Of a stretch of 64,000 bases of DNA, positions 43,520 through 52,293 are shown in pieces. Under the pieces are notes generated by a model that was not told where the DNA came from, ran no database searches, and worked only from the letters and a program-made list of their open reading frames with translations. Source of the stretch: Candidatus Thorarchaeota archaeon (GTDB taxonomy: Archaea > Asgardarchaeota > Thorarchaeia > Thorarchaeales > Thorarchaeaceae); the NCBI GenBank assembly GCA_008080745.1, contig SHMX01000001.1, forward strand, positions 223,359-287,358. Reading direction: 5' to 3'. Each line of letters begins with the position of its first letter. The first letter of the stretch is position 1. Made by a program: the position numbers and the translations under genes.

Positions 43520-44082
43520 ACCATTCCACCAGCTTCTAAAATTTTGATTGCTAGTTCTAAGAAAGCAGCCTCAACATTTGTACCAGTTTTAGCTGAGGTC
43601 TCAAGAAATGAGGCATGAACACCTGAAGCAGTAATTTTATCAGCAAATGCCTGACCTTCCTCAGTAGTTACAATAGTCTGCCTCATCGCTTCGTTATCTT
43701 TGAATTGTTCACGAAGGTCTATTTTATTTCCGATAACAACCACAGGTACCTTTCTACCAGTATTGCCCCAACACTCCTCCAACCAGTTCTCAAGGTTCTC
43801 AAATGAGGATCTCTCAACCGTGGAATAAACTGCTAGAGCGCCCTGAGCACCCATATAGAAACTTGATCGCACATTCTTGAAATGTTCCTGTCCAGCAAGG
43901 TCCCATATTTGTATACTTACATCATGCCCACCAGCTAGTTTGAGCTTTTTCACAGCAAAGTCAGCTCCAATTGTGATGTGATATGATGCTCTAAATCCTT
44001 CTCCCATGTATGTTCGTCTTAGGCTAGTTTTTCCAACTGAGCCATCGCCCATAAGAACCACTTTGAATAATGCTGTGACCAT
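43516..44082 (-). CDS. Rab/Ras-like small GTPase, second copy
   Basis: 188 residues. G1 GDGSVGKTS (12-20), Thr in SYHITIGADF, G3 WDLAGQEHFK, G4 NKID and G5 ETSAKTGTN are canonical. An insertion with basic/acidic residues (LREQFKDNEAMRQ) precedes the G5 region. No C-terminal Cys (ends EAGGMV), so lipid anchoring is not by prenylation at the C-terminus. It shares stop codons (CTAA) with the appendage protein gene. Role probably in membrane or signalling control. Confidence 0.94.
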   Translation of the reverse strand: MVTALFKVVLMGDGSVGKTSLRRTYMGEGFRASYHITIGADFAVKKLKLAGGHDVSIQIWDLAGQEHFKNVRSSFYMGAQGALAVYSTVERSSFENLENWLEECWGNTGRKVPVVVIGNKIDLREQFKDNEAMRQTIVTTEEGQAFADKITASGVHASFLETSAKTGTNVEAAFLELAIKILEAGGMV

Positions 44083-44246
44083 GTGTATACAACCACCTGG
44101 TGATGTCGCTGATGTGCGAGCGTTATGTTACATTTCGGCTATTTTAAGCTATGCCGACTATACGAATCTGATTGGAATAATACCAGATAAAGAAACTCAG
44201 TGTAGACTATTAATCATACTTTCGGTTATCAGTCCCCCTTGAGAAT

Positions 44247-44262
44247 GTTCACTAAAATGAAC
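44247..44262. promoter_or_regulatory. GTTCA...TGAAC dyad
   Basis: GTTCACTAAAATGAAC is a near-perfect inverted repeat in the 265-bp gap between the GTPase start (44082) and the 44348 gene. The rest of the gap has no recognisable gene. It may be an operator for either divergent unit. Confidence 0.3.
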
Positions 44263-44347
44263 AAAAATACATGAAAAATATCAGTAAAGCTCGTGAGATT
44301 ATAGAATTACAGACCAACCGCGCCACTAGCAGATAAGGTGTCATAAT

Positions 44348-44623
44348 ATGGGAAGGACGGTAAGAACATTTCGAGATGCGGTTGATTACGAAGAGAAAAA
44401 GTGGATGGGATTTAGACGTACTCTAGGGAAGAAACACCGTAACAATGTTGACACAATCTTTGATAGTGCTAGAAAAATGGCTGATGCTGGCACCATGATT
44501 GTAACACCACGAACAATGGAAGTGATACTATTCTCAGCAATATTGGAGATTCTTGAACGATTTGAGATAATCGAGGAGAAAATTGAGAGTCTGGAAGGTC
44601 GTATCAAGGAGCGGACTGAATGA
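44348..44623 (+). CDS. Conserved small archaeal protein preceding the B-family polymerase
   Basis: 91 residues: MGRTVRTFRDAV at the start is a pattern I recognise from short conserved archaeal proteins of unknown function; the C-terminal half is a coiled-coil-like helix (ILEILERFEIIEEKIESLEG). It overlaps polB by 4 bp (ATGA), so the products are likely made together and may interact. No enzymatic motif. Confidence 0.75.
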   Translation: MGRTVRTFRDAVDYEEKKWMGFRRTLGKKHRNNVDTIFDSARKMADAGTMIVTPRTMEVILFSAILEILERFEIIEEKIESLEGRIKERTE

Positions 44624-46893
44624 AAGATAAAGGATGGCTACTTGATGCTACTATTGACTATGAGAATCGGGAACTGATACTCTGGATAAAAAAAGATGGA
44701 AGAACCAAAGGATATTCGTATAACAAATTCTACCCCTCCATCTTTATTCATAAAGAGTTGGACCGCGATACAGGATGGACATGGAATCGCTTTATCCAAT
44801 CGGTGAAAGAACATCCAAAGATAGTTAATGTGGAAAGAGAAAAGAAGTATGTGAGCATATATGACAGGGAGAAAAGTCCAGTAATCAGAATATATACCAC
44901 TGTAGATTCGCAAAGAGAAGTGGCCCGAGACCTTGAGGACAGATTACATACCCCAGTATATCATGCGGATATCAGCCCGATTCAACAATTCTTTATCGAG
45001 AACGAAATGTTCCCATTTGGTAGAATAGAATTTGAACGGATTGGAAACAAGATTACATCCATCACATCGCTAGACGACAGAGAAGCGATAGAATATGAAT
45101 TGCCAGATTTGGAAGAAATAGGAATTGAGGTCCTAATTCAGACAGAGGCGTTTTTTCCCCAAGATAGTGATCCGATACATAATATTGTATTATTCCATAA
45201 AGGGAGGAAAATTCGTATCAGAGAAGAAAACGAGGAGAAAACTCTTTGTAAACTGCAAGAATACATTGATAGTATAGATCCGGATGTCATTGTAACTCAA
45301 GGTGGTGACAATCAACTATTTCGATACTTGTTTCTCAGAGCAAAAAAATATGATATCGAGTTATCCTTTTCTAGAGATCGAACACGATTGACAGTGCAAG
45401 AGGGGAGTCCCGGTTCATATTGGCAGTATAATCAGATAGTATTTCGCTCTGGAAACCAAGTGACATTTAGAGGGCGGATTCATATTGATAATAGTGGTAG
45501 TCCCTATTATTCACCCTCAGGAATAGAGGGAGTTATTGAGGGTTGCCGTCTCGCATTCGCACCACCACAGAGAGTTTCAAGAATGACGATTGGTGCGGTT
45601 AACGCTGCGGTACAATTCTATAATGCATACAAAATGGACATTCTAATTCCACCTATTAAAAAAAACCCAGAATATCTCAAATCAGCAAGCGAGATTGCCA
45701 ATATTGACAGGGGTGGCCTCATATTCCAACCACGTCCAGATATTTACGAAAATGTGGTGGAATGTGATTTTGCATCGATGTATCCAACACTCATGGTCAC
45801 CCGCAATATCAGTCCTGAAACCATTTGTATACGTACTGATTGTCCCTATGACTATCGCCATTGTATCGACGTTCCAGAATTGCAATTCAGGATATGTGGG
45901 CGTAAACGAGGCTTGGTTGCAGAATCACTGGAACTTATTATTAGGAAAAGGGATGGATTCAAGAAACTCATTTCGGATGGTCAAATGGCTTCTAAATACA
46001 AGAAGATGCAAAATACTCTGAAAGGGATTCTCGTATCATGTTTCGGATATTTGGGATTCAGAAATGCCAGATTTGGAAGAGTTGAGGCACATACTGCAGT
46101 CACCGCCTTCGCACGAGAGGTGTTACTGAAAACCCGCGAGATTGCAGAAGAGATGAATCTAGAAATAGTACATGGTATCGTGGACTCGATATGGATACGA
46201 GGGAAGGATATCAGTCACGACCATATCCAAGAATTCTGTAATCGGGTTTCAGAGAGAGTTGATATCAAGATGTCAATGAAGGGTGTTTATCAATGGCTTG
46301 TCATCCCATCATCCCGCACACATCCGGCAATCGCCCCCCTGAATCGATATTATGGTGTCTTCATCAATGGGAGCATAAAGACCAGAGGAATCGAAACCCG
46401 TCGTCGCGATACCTGCCTCTATGTAGGAGACTGTCAAAAAGAGATGATTAGGACACTAGCTCGAGGAAAATCCAAGCAAGAATTCATACGGAGAATTATC
46501 AAAGCGTACCAAGTCTGTCAACAGTACATTGAACGACTACAAGCTGGGGATGTGGACATTCGAGACCTAGTACTTCATTCTAGACTGACACGAGACCCAG
46601 ATCAGTATCGAGCTACATCTCGTTCTGCATTGGTTGCAAAACAGCTTGTGAAGATTGGCCGCGATATACATGCAGGACAAAAGGTACGATATCTTATGAC
46701 TGAGGCGGATTCAGAGACCCCAATAAGAAGAGTATGTGCACTAGAATTAGTCAAGGAGAGCACCCGCTACGATGTTGAGGCATATTCAAGACTCTGTATT
46801 AGAGCATTTGAAAATCTTATCCCAGCACAGTATCTTGACAAGAAGTGCTATGACCAAGACTATGAAGAGATGCTTCTGACAGATTTTTGCTAG
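44620..46893 (+). CDS. polB: Family-B DNA polymerase with degenerate exonuclease and motif C
   Basis: 757 residues of PolB architecture. Motif A is kept (CDFASMYPTLM, about 381). Motif B is KGILVSCFGY (about 467; Asn-Ser-x-Tyr is Val-Ser-Cys-Phe). Motif C, usually YxDTDS, is HGIVDSIW (about 521), so the first catalytic Asp is missing. The exonuclease DIET region reads LIQTEAFFP and the second exo Asp is lost (GGDNQLFRYL). This is typical of the diverged archaeal PolB groups considered inactivated or specialised. It may act as a structural or translesion polymerase; activity cannot be predicted. Confidence 0.9.
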   Translation: MKDKGWLLDATIDYENRELILWIKKDGRTKGYSYNKFYPSIFIHKELDRDTGWTWNRFIQSVKEHPKIVNVEREKKYVSIYDREKSPVIRIYTTVDSQREVARDLEDRLHTPVYHADISPIQQFFIENEMFPFGRIEFERIGNKITSITSLDDREAIEYELPDLEEIGIEVLIQTEAFFPQDSDPIHNIVLFHKGRKIRIREENEEKTLCKLQEYIDSIDPDVIVTQGGDNQLFRYLFLRAKKYDIELSFSRDRTRLTVQEGSPGSYWQYNQIVFRSGNQVTFRGRIHIDNSGSPYYSPSGIEGVIEGCRLAFAPPQRVSRMTIGAVNAAVQFYNAYKMDILIPPIKKNPEYLKSASEIANIDRGGLIFQPRPDIYENVVECDFASMYPTLMVTRNISPETICIRTDCPYDYRHCIDVPELQFRICGRKRGLVAESLELIIRKRDGFKKLISDGQMASKYKKMQNTLKGILVSCFGYLGFRNARFGRVEAHTAVTAFAREVLLKTREIAEEMNLEIVHGIVDSIWIRGKDISHDHIQEFCNRVSERVDIKMSMKGVYQWLVIPSSRTHPAIAPLNRYYGVFINGSIKTRGIETRRRDTCLYVGDCQKEMIRTLARGKSKQEFIRRIIKAYQVCQQYIERLQAGDVDIRDLVLHSRLTRDPDQYRATSRSALVAKQLVKIGRDIHAGQKVRYLMTEADSETPIRRVCALELVKESTRYDVEAYSRLCIRAFENLIPAQYLDKKCYDQDYEEMLLTDFC

Positions 46894-46896
46894 AGT

Positions 46897-48249
46897 CTAT
46901 TCGGTTATAGCATGGGCTTGTAGAGCAATACGGGGTTTTAGTTCACGGATAGAAATTCCAGTTTCTTTCGCGACTTTGAGTACATCATCTGCTTCGGGTT
47001 TGATATTGATAATGCTTCCATCAAGTGCTCGGGATACCTTCACACGCACCATGAATTCTTTATCATCAATCTCTAGTTTACAGACAATTGTTTCACGTAC
47101 CGCCTTCAAACGTTCCCAATTGGTATATCGAATTCCAATGGTACCTAAATGCCGGATAAGAATCTCTGCAATAGTCTTCAAACCTGATTTGGGAGCAATA
47201 ACCTTGACAACAAAACAGGGCCGATTCTTCTTCCCAAAGGCAGGAATGACTACAACATCGTAGGCTAGGCCTTCAGATAGTAAAAGGTCAAATACGCTTC
47301 CGATTGCCTCACCATCGGTATCATCGACATTTGTTTCGATTACAATTACTTCGTCTGCGTTCCATCCCTCTTGCATCTTCTTTCGTTCCTCTGCTTGTTC
47401 ACTTGTTGTAGGAGTTGTAGGTTCTTTTGTTTCTATGGCGGTAGGTGTTGAAGGTTCTGTCTTTTGTGCTTCTTTGGTTGTTGATTCTTCAAACTCAGCT
47501 TCTCCGATAATAATTCGCATTACATTTGGAATATCAAGTTCTCGAATGCCAAAGCCAGCACCTTGGTTCATAGGTATAAAACCCTCTGCAGATTCGACAA
47601 ATACGTCTGCTAATGTGACTAAGATTGCAGCACCAGTAGGTGTTAGGACTTCTGTATGGGCATCCCCTGGGTGAAAAGGCACATCGTGAGCTAGAAGAAT
47701 CTCCTTAACAGCAGGTACAGGAACATCAAGCAATCCGTGTTCGGTCTGGATAGTTCCATTTCCTACAGCTGCTTTCGTGGAGTAAAATGTTGTGTCGTCC
47801 AATAAATCTGCAGATTGAAGCAGATATGCGGTCCCCACCAAGTCAAGAACAGTATCAATAGAACCAGTTTCATGAAGGTGTAACTTGTCAATAGGAACTT
47901 CATGAGCTCGACTCTCAGCTTGCAGAATCTCATTAAAGGCATTTGATGCGAATTCCAGAGCCTTTTTCGATAGTTCAAGTTCTTCTGCGACTTCCTTGAT
48001 AACCCGTTGCATCGAGGATGGAGAGAATCTTACAGATTGATCATGGGAAACCTCAAGATGACAACCAGTATTGGTACCTGAACTACGAGGGACTGTCTTT
48101 ACTCGCAGTGTGGGATCGTATATCAAAAGACTAGCAGCAACAGGGAGAAGGTTGTCTTCCTCACCTATCAGGTCAACCAATGCAGCTAGAAACATATCCC
48201 CAGAGGCCCCAGCAGTAGAAACATCGATTAGAACATGTTTTTTACTCAA
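46897..48249 (-). CDS. larC: Nickel-pincer cofactor biosynthesis protein LarC (nickel insertion)
   Basis: About 450 residues from TTG 48249, which has AGGAG ten bases upstream; an ATG at 48336 adds unlikely residues. The start ILIDV-like motif HVLIDVSTAGASGDMFLAAL, KLHLHETGSIDTVLDLVGTA and DVHTE-like GDAHTEVLTPTGAA mark LarC1; NVDDTDGEAIGSVFD marks LarC2. CTP-dependent LarC inserts nickel into the pincer precursor. In Lactiplantibacillus the two parts are joined by a programmed frameshift; here they are one frame joined by a Thr/Pro/Glu-rich linker (about 265-310). Follows cofE in the same direction. Confidence 0.93.
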   Translation of the reverse strand: MSKKHVLIDVSTAGASGDMFLAALVDLIGEEDNLLPVAASLLIYDPTLRVKTVPRSSGTNTGCHLEVSHDQSVRFSPSSMQRVIKEVAEELELSKKALEFASNAFNEILQAESRAHEVPIDKLHLHETGSIDTVLDLVGTAYLLQSADLLDDTTFYSTKAAVGNGTIQTEHGLLDVPVPAVKEILLAHDVPFHPGDAHTEVLTPTGAAILVTLADVFVESAEGFIPMNQGAGFGIRELDIPNVMRIIIGEAEFEESTTKEAQKTEPSTPTAIETKEPTTPTTSEQAEERKKMQEGWNADEVIVIETNVDDTDGEAIGSVFDLLLSEGLAYDVVVIPAFGKKNRPCFVVKVIAPKSGLKTIAEILIRHLGTIGIRYTNWERLKAVRETIVCKLEIDDKEFMVRVKVSRALDGSIINIKPEADDVLKVAKETGISIRELKPRIALQAHAITE

Positions 48250-48397
48250 TCTAATTATTCTCCTAGTTGTGGGTCTGCAAACTGAGCAGGTATTCCTACC
48301 TTTTCTTTCTTTTGAGGACGAGTTCTCAGAAAGCACGCCATATTGAAGGTGAAGGCTGTCTTAAATAACGTTGTGTAAATGAACTCTGAGCACTTGT

Positions 48398-49180
48398 TCA
48401 ATCTTTCTTTCCTTTACGTCTCCATTGGTCAAATATTGCCATATACATACATTCAGTGGGACTAATCCACATTTCTGAAGAGTCGTATGATTGGTCTGAG
48501 AGTTCTACGGGTGCATTTCGAATCAGTGCAGCAGGAATTGATTCGTCCGATTCACCCATGACGGCTGTACAGGCGGAGGCCAAATTATCCGCTATAGCCC
48601 TTCTTGTTATTCGCATTTCATTACCAAAGAGGTCCTTTCTCCCACGATCATCAGCAACAGGTTTGAAGCCAGCTACTCCAAGAGCCATACCAATATTACC
48701 CAATCGAAGAGGTTGTGTTCGACTATCGATAATAAGAATTCCAATCTTCAAGCCTAATCGGTCTTTAATTTGTTTTCTTAGGCGTTCTGCACTGGCTCTC
48801 GAATCTTTTGGTAGTAGTGATGCATATCCAACAGGAATATTGGATTTGTCGACACCAGCATTAGCCATTAGAGTATTATTCTTGATGGTGAGCATCACAT
48901 GAGGGATTCCTCCCAGAATCTCGTCAGCCTCATCGAGTACAAGCTGGGCAACCTCGGGAATTATGGTATAACGCTCGCCTAATTCTTGAGCCTTCGATGA
49001 AACCTCGATATCTGACAGTTTGACTATTTGACCTTCAGTTGTACCAAGAGGAGTTTCCGCAATACCGATGATATCACCGTTTTCAAGTTTGAATCCGGAC
49101 TGTTCAATTCCTTCCAATAGAACTTCAATAATATCATCATCAGGAGAGATAATACGTGTCTTAATCGGGATAACGAACAT
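48398..49180 (-). CDS. cofE: Coenzyme F420-0:L-glutamate ligase (CofE)
   Basis: About 260 residues from ATG 49180, which has AGGTG seven bases upstream (GTG 49189 is an alternative). The CofE fold is seen in DIIGIAETPLGTTEG, ADEILGGIPHVMLTIKNNTL, SNIPVGYASLLPKDS, IIDSRTQPLRLGNIGMALG and DRGRKDLFGNEMRITRRA. It adds gamma-linked glutamates to F420-0 with GTP. F420 chemistry in this organism fits the archaeal C1 genes around it. 53 bp separate it from the methanogenesis-marker gene upstream. Confidence 0.92.
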   Translation of the reverse strand: MFVIPIKTRIISPDDDIIEVLLEGIEQSGFKLENGDIIGIAETPLGTTEGQIVKLSDIEVSSKAQELGERYTIIPEVAQLVLDEADEILGGIPHVMLTIKNNTLMANAGVDKSNIPVGYASLLPKDSRASAERLRKQIKDRLGLKIGILIIDSRTQPLRLGNIGMALGVAGFKPVADDRGRKDLFGNEMRITRRAIADNLASACTAVMGESDESIPAALIRNAPVELSDQSYDSSEMWISPTECMYMAIFDQWRRKGKKD

Positions 49181-49233
49181 GTGATGCACCTAAGGAGAAG
49201 CAATATAATCTCAAAATAAAATATACCATTGTT

Positions 49234-50649
49234 CTATGATTTCTTCCCTTTTTGTAATCTAGCTCGTTCAGACATGATACAACGGTCACCCTTTCGTCCA
49301 CCCATTGGTTCATGTGGAGTTCCCATAGAATTCATACATCTAGCAGCAACAGCCGCACCCATTGCAAGTCCATCCTCAACAAACACAACAGGATTTTTCT
49401 GAACCCAGAGAGATCCATCAGCCAGATGCAGATTCTCTGCAATAAGAAGTGGTTTTCCTGCAGAAGTAATCGCCCTACCGGTCAGTCCCAATGAAGTATT
49501 CTCAAGAATAAGATCACTCTCTTGAGCCACTGTAAGAATTCGTTGAAGAACCCGAAGTTGGACATAGTCGATGATTGTTAGAAGACCTTTTGCACCAGAC
49601 TCCTGAAAGATAGCTCCACCAATTCCCTCTAAATCAGATAATTTAGAGCCATTCTTTCCAGCATCCACACCAATCAGTACAACCCCACCTTCATCCGCAG
49701 CAGTGGGATTTACAGGAACTGTACCAAACCTGCTAGTCCCTTTTTGTATAGTTTGAACACGGATCAGTCGACTGATTTCTTCAACCCATTCCAAATTGAT
49801 AGGAGCCGAGAAGGCTTGGGACGAGGCATGAAGGTCCAATGTGCATCCAAATCTGGAATCAACCTGACCACTTCCTCTGACTAGGGCATCAGGGATAGCG
49901 CCTGCTAACCCAGCAAACGAACCTATTGTCTTTGCATAGGGGTAGGAATCATTAGTTACCCTTCCGGCTAATGTAGTACCAAAATCTAGAGTCATAACAG
50001 GATTTCTGAAGTCAACTTGAGTACCCTTTGCTGCCCCCTTGATGCCTGCAGTTACAAGCTCTCCTTCCATCTCGTTTGCGACAATTCCAGTTTCTTCAGG
50101 AGGTAGACAGCTTGCAATTGCCCCATCGAAATGAACCTTTTTCAACCAGCTAAAATCTCGAATGCCAGGAGGGAGCTTGTCAGGGTTCATAGTGGCCATC
50201 ATTCTTTGAGGGGGAATTCCAGCTTTCAAACAACCATCAGCCAAAGCCTTGATGATACCATGAACTTCTTTGGGACTACCAAAACTTGCAGTCACACCGG
50301 TTGAACGAACAACAAAATGAACATCTTTTTCTCGGTTCAGTCTTGATTTCATAAGTACAGCATCTAATATGTCTGAGATGAATTCAACAACCGCTTCGTG
50401 TGTCAATTCCACACCTACAACTGTGTTTCCAAATACCTCCTCAGTGGGATGTGGTGGACGAATATTTCTTGTATGTCGCACTTCTTTAGCAATCTGATAT
50501 AGAATACCCGTTTTCAGATTGGTAGTCATAAGAATACATTTGGTTGTAGTATTTCCAAGTTCTACTGAAATGACTGTGTAAAATGGACCCATCTTTAATG
50601 ATGTTGTACCGATAGCTTGTGGCCAAATCGAATAGAAATTGTTACCCAA
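49234..50649 (-). CDS. Methanogenesis marker protein 14-like ASKHA-fold protein
   Basis: 471 residues. The ATPase phosphate-1 motif is VELGNTTTKCILM near 29-41, and further ASKHA glycine motifs are DFGTTLAG and VEDGLAMGAAVAA. VVRSTGVTASFGSPKEV and ADGCLKAGIPPQRMM recall the methanogen marker 14 family. Related ASKHA proteins reactivate corrinoid proteins. Start TTG 50649 has GAGGTG five bases upstream; ATG 50592 is possible. It is 9 bp from mtrH, so it is probably part of the Mtr unit, perhaps reactivating MtrA. Not a methanogen proof: no mcr is in the window. Confidence 0.8.
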   Translation of the reverse strand: MGNNFYSIWPQAIGTTSLKMGPFYTVISVELGNTTTKCILMTTNLKTGILYQIAKEVRHTRNIRPPHPTEEVFGNTVVGVELTHEAVVEFISDILDAVLMKSRLNREKDVHFVVRSTGVTASFGSPKEVHGIIKALADGCLKAGIPPQRMMATMNPDKLPPGIRDFSWLKKVHFDGAIASCLPPEETGIVANEMEGELVTAGIKGAAKGTQVDFRNPVMTLDFGTTLAGRVTNDSYPYAKTIGSFAGLAGAIPDALVRGSGQVDSRFGCTLDLHASSQAFSAPINLEWVEEISRLIRVQTIQKGTSRFGTVPVNPTAADEGGVVLIGVDAGKNGSKLSDLEGIGGAIFQESGAKGLLTIIDYVQLRVLQRILTVAQESDLILENTSLGLTGRAITSAGKPLLIAENLHLADGSLWVQKNPVVFVEDGLAMGAAVAARCMNSMGTPHEPMGGRKGDRCIMSERARLQKGKKS

Positions 50650-50658
50650 ACTGACACC

Positions 50659-51594
50659 TCAAACAAGTTTTCTAAAGGGATGATCCTCAGATGGTTCGAT
50701 TCCGAATTCCATCTTTGCAGATTCTGCTGCAAACACATCAGCCATAGCAACTACAGGAAACACTCTATCAGCGTTACTGATGGGGCCATATAGAACATAA
50801 TCCGCTCCCAGCATTTGCACAATAAGATTAGAGGCTATATCACAGGTCTGATATGCCAGTTTATTCTCTTTCTTGAGTTTCCGTAACCAGGTCCATGATG
50901 ATGGGGCGTTATGAATCCCTGAACCAGTAGGATATCCGTAAACCGTCTTAGCAACAAATGTGAATGATGCTGATGAGCCTGCTCCAGCACCCATGGCAGT
51001 AGTTGCTGTATCTAACAGCGGTTTTGAAATCCCTATTCTTTTTGCAAGTGAGAGTAATCCCTCTTTGAGACCACCACCTCCCTCGTCCAAGATTGCTCGG
51101 CGTCCAGCTATGGAGGGATCTTGAGGGTTAAAGACAAGAACTATTGCACAGCTGTGCTTCATATCCATAAGAGCCTGAATCTCCTCAGAAGTGACAGATA
51201 CATTGATTGAATTGTATATTGCTCTATCTAACAGCCCTATTTCTTCTGCATGTTGCATTCCTGCAATCCGTACAGAAGCATCTGCTGAATCAATGATAAT
51301 TGGAGAATCAGAAATATCAGTTACAAAATCGATATATTTTTTCATAGCAATAGCAGACTCGGCAAATATCTGGATTATCGCGGGATTTCCAGTACGGTGG
51401 GCCATAGTATCCTGTTGAAGAATAAGGTCTTCTGCAACCTTCTCATCGAATATACCCTGTTTAGCATCCCTTACTATTTTGTCTCCACTATAGAATATTG
51501 TTCCAGCAAGTGCTGTTGGATTCTCACCGAGATTCCCCCCGATTTTGATTCCACCAACATCGTAGATGAATTGTTCTTTCTCAAATACAAACAT
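50659..51594 (-). CDS. mtrH: Methyltetrahydromethanopterin/folate:corrinoid methyltransferase MtrH-like (copy 1)
   Basis: 311 residues, TIM-barrel methyltransferase. MtrH-like features: the N-terminal FDVGGIKIGG-like YDVGGIKIGGNLGENPTAL, GTIFYSGDKIV, AIYNSINVSV, GSGIHNAPSSW and LGADYVLYGPISNADRVFP. A ribosome site AAAGGAG precedes the ATG and the gene abuts mtrA. MtrH in methanogens transfers the methyl group from methyl-pterin to the MtrA corrinoid. A second MtrH copy lies on the other side of mtrA, and the two differ throughout. Confidence 0.93.
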   Translation of the reverse strand: MFVFEKEQFIYDVGGIKIGGNLGENPTALAGTIFYSGDKIVRDAKQGIFDEKVAEDLILQQDTMAHRTGNPAIIQIFAESAIAMKKYIDFVTDISDSPIIIDSADASVRIAGMQHAEEIGLLDRAIYNSINVSVTSEEIQALMDMKHSCAIVLVFNPQDPSIAGRRAILDEGGGGLKEGLLSLAKRIGISKPLLDTATTAMGAGAGSSASFTFVAKTVYGYPTGSGIHNAPSSWTWLRKLKKENKLAYQTCDIASNLIVQMLGADYVLYGPISNADRVFPVVAMADVFAAESAKMEFGIEPSEDHPFRKLV

Positions 51595-52281
51595 TTAGTT
51601 CAACTCCTTTGCAACCAGGATAGTTCCAGACTCTGATTCCCGAATCTCCACACCCACGCGGCTTGGATGGGTAGATGCTATAACAAGAGGATTAGAACCC
51701 CCAATCTGGGACGTAAAAGGCTCTAATTCAAGATCATATTCCGGTATTAGTGCGATGCTTCCCCGCATCTCTTGAGCTCGTTTCTTTGCTGAATCTCCCT
51801 TGAACTCGACCCATATTGGTTGATCGGGATATGATTCGGTTTCAATTGAACGAAGCTCCTCTACTTTAGCTGCGATTATATCTGGATTGGATGTATTCAT
51901 CATGTCTATGAATTCTACCTGATTGCGGAATCGTTCCACAGCTTCTAAAGGTACATTTTCGATATAGGGAATAGCTCCGGGAGCATCGATTATCTTCCTG
52001 GTATCAGCATCGATTCCGTGTTTATGTAAACATCTCATACTAGAGCCAGTCAAATGGCCCGGGACTTCTGGTCCTGCCAATATGAAGAACCGTATATTGG
52101 TGTTAGATACAACGTTCACAATTACTCGTTCAATACCAATATTCTCGGTCTTACATGTGCCAATAATACAATAGTCTGCATCCACCTCAATCTTCTTCCC
52201 AAGTGTGCAGATAGCAATTGACCCATCTGGGACTTTTACTTCAAAATCACCGGGTACGGGAGGCCATATTTTTTCAGACAT
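51595..52281 (-). CDS. mtrA: Soluble corrinoid protein, MtrA homologue
   Basis: 228 residues from ATG 52281 behind AGGAGGTG. Methanogen MtrA similarity: WPPVPGDFEV, GTCKTENIGIERVIVNVVSN, NIRFFILAGPEVPGHLTG and GAIPYIENVPLEAVERFR. The His in GHLTG (residue 76) aligns with the cobalt-coordinating His84 of methanogen MtrA. The C-terminal membrane helix of that protein is absent; instead there is a 60-residue soluble extension. No MtrB-G subunits are seen, so this would be a cytosolic methyl carrier, not a sodium pump. Confidence 0.92.
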   Translation of the reverse strand: MSEKIWPPVPGDFEVKVPDGSIAICTLGKKIEVDADYCIIGTCKTENIGIERVIVNVVSNTNIRFFILAGPEVPGHLTGSSMRCLHKHGIDADTRKIIDAPGAIPYIENVPLEAVERFRNQVEFIDMMNTSNPDIIAAKVEELRSIETESYPDQPIWVEFKGDSAKKRAQEMRGSIALIPEYDLELEPFTSQIGGSNPLVIASTHPSRVGVEIRESESGTILVAKELN

Positions 52282-52293
52282 TAATAGCACCTC

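Noticed and set aside
48250-48336. Upstream extension of LarC with CSVC
   Set aside because: Family similarity begins at HVLIDVSTAG and TTG 48249 has AGGAG ten bases before it.
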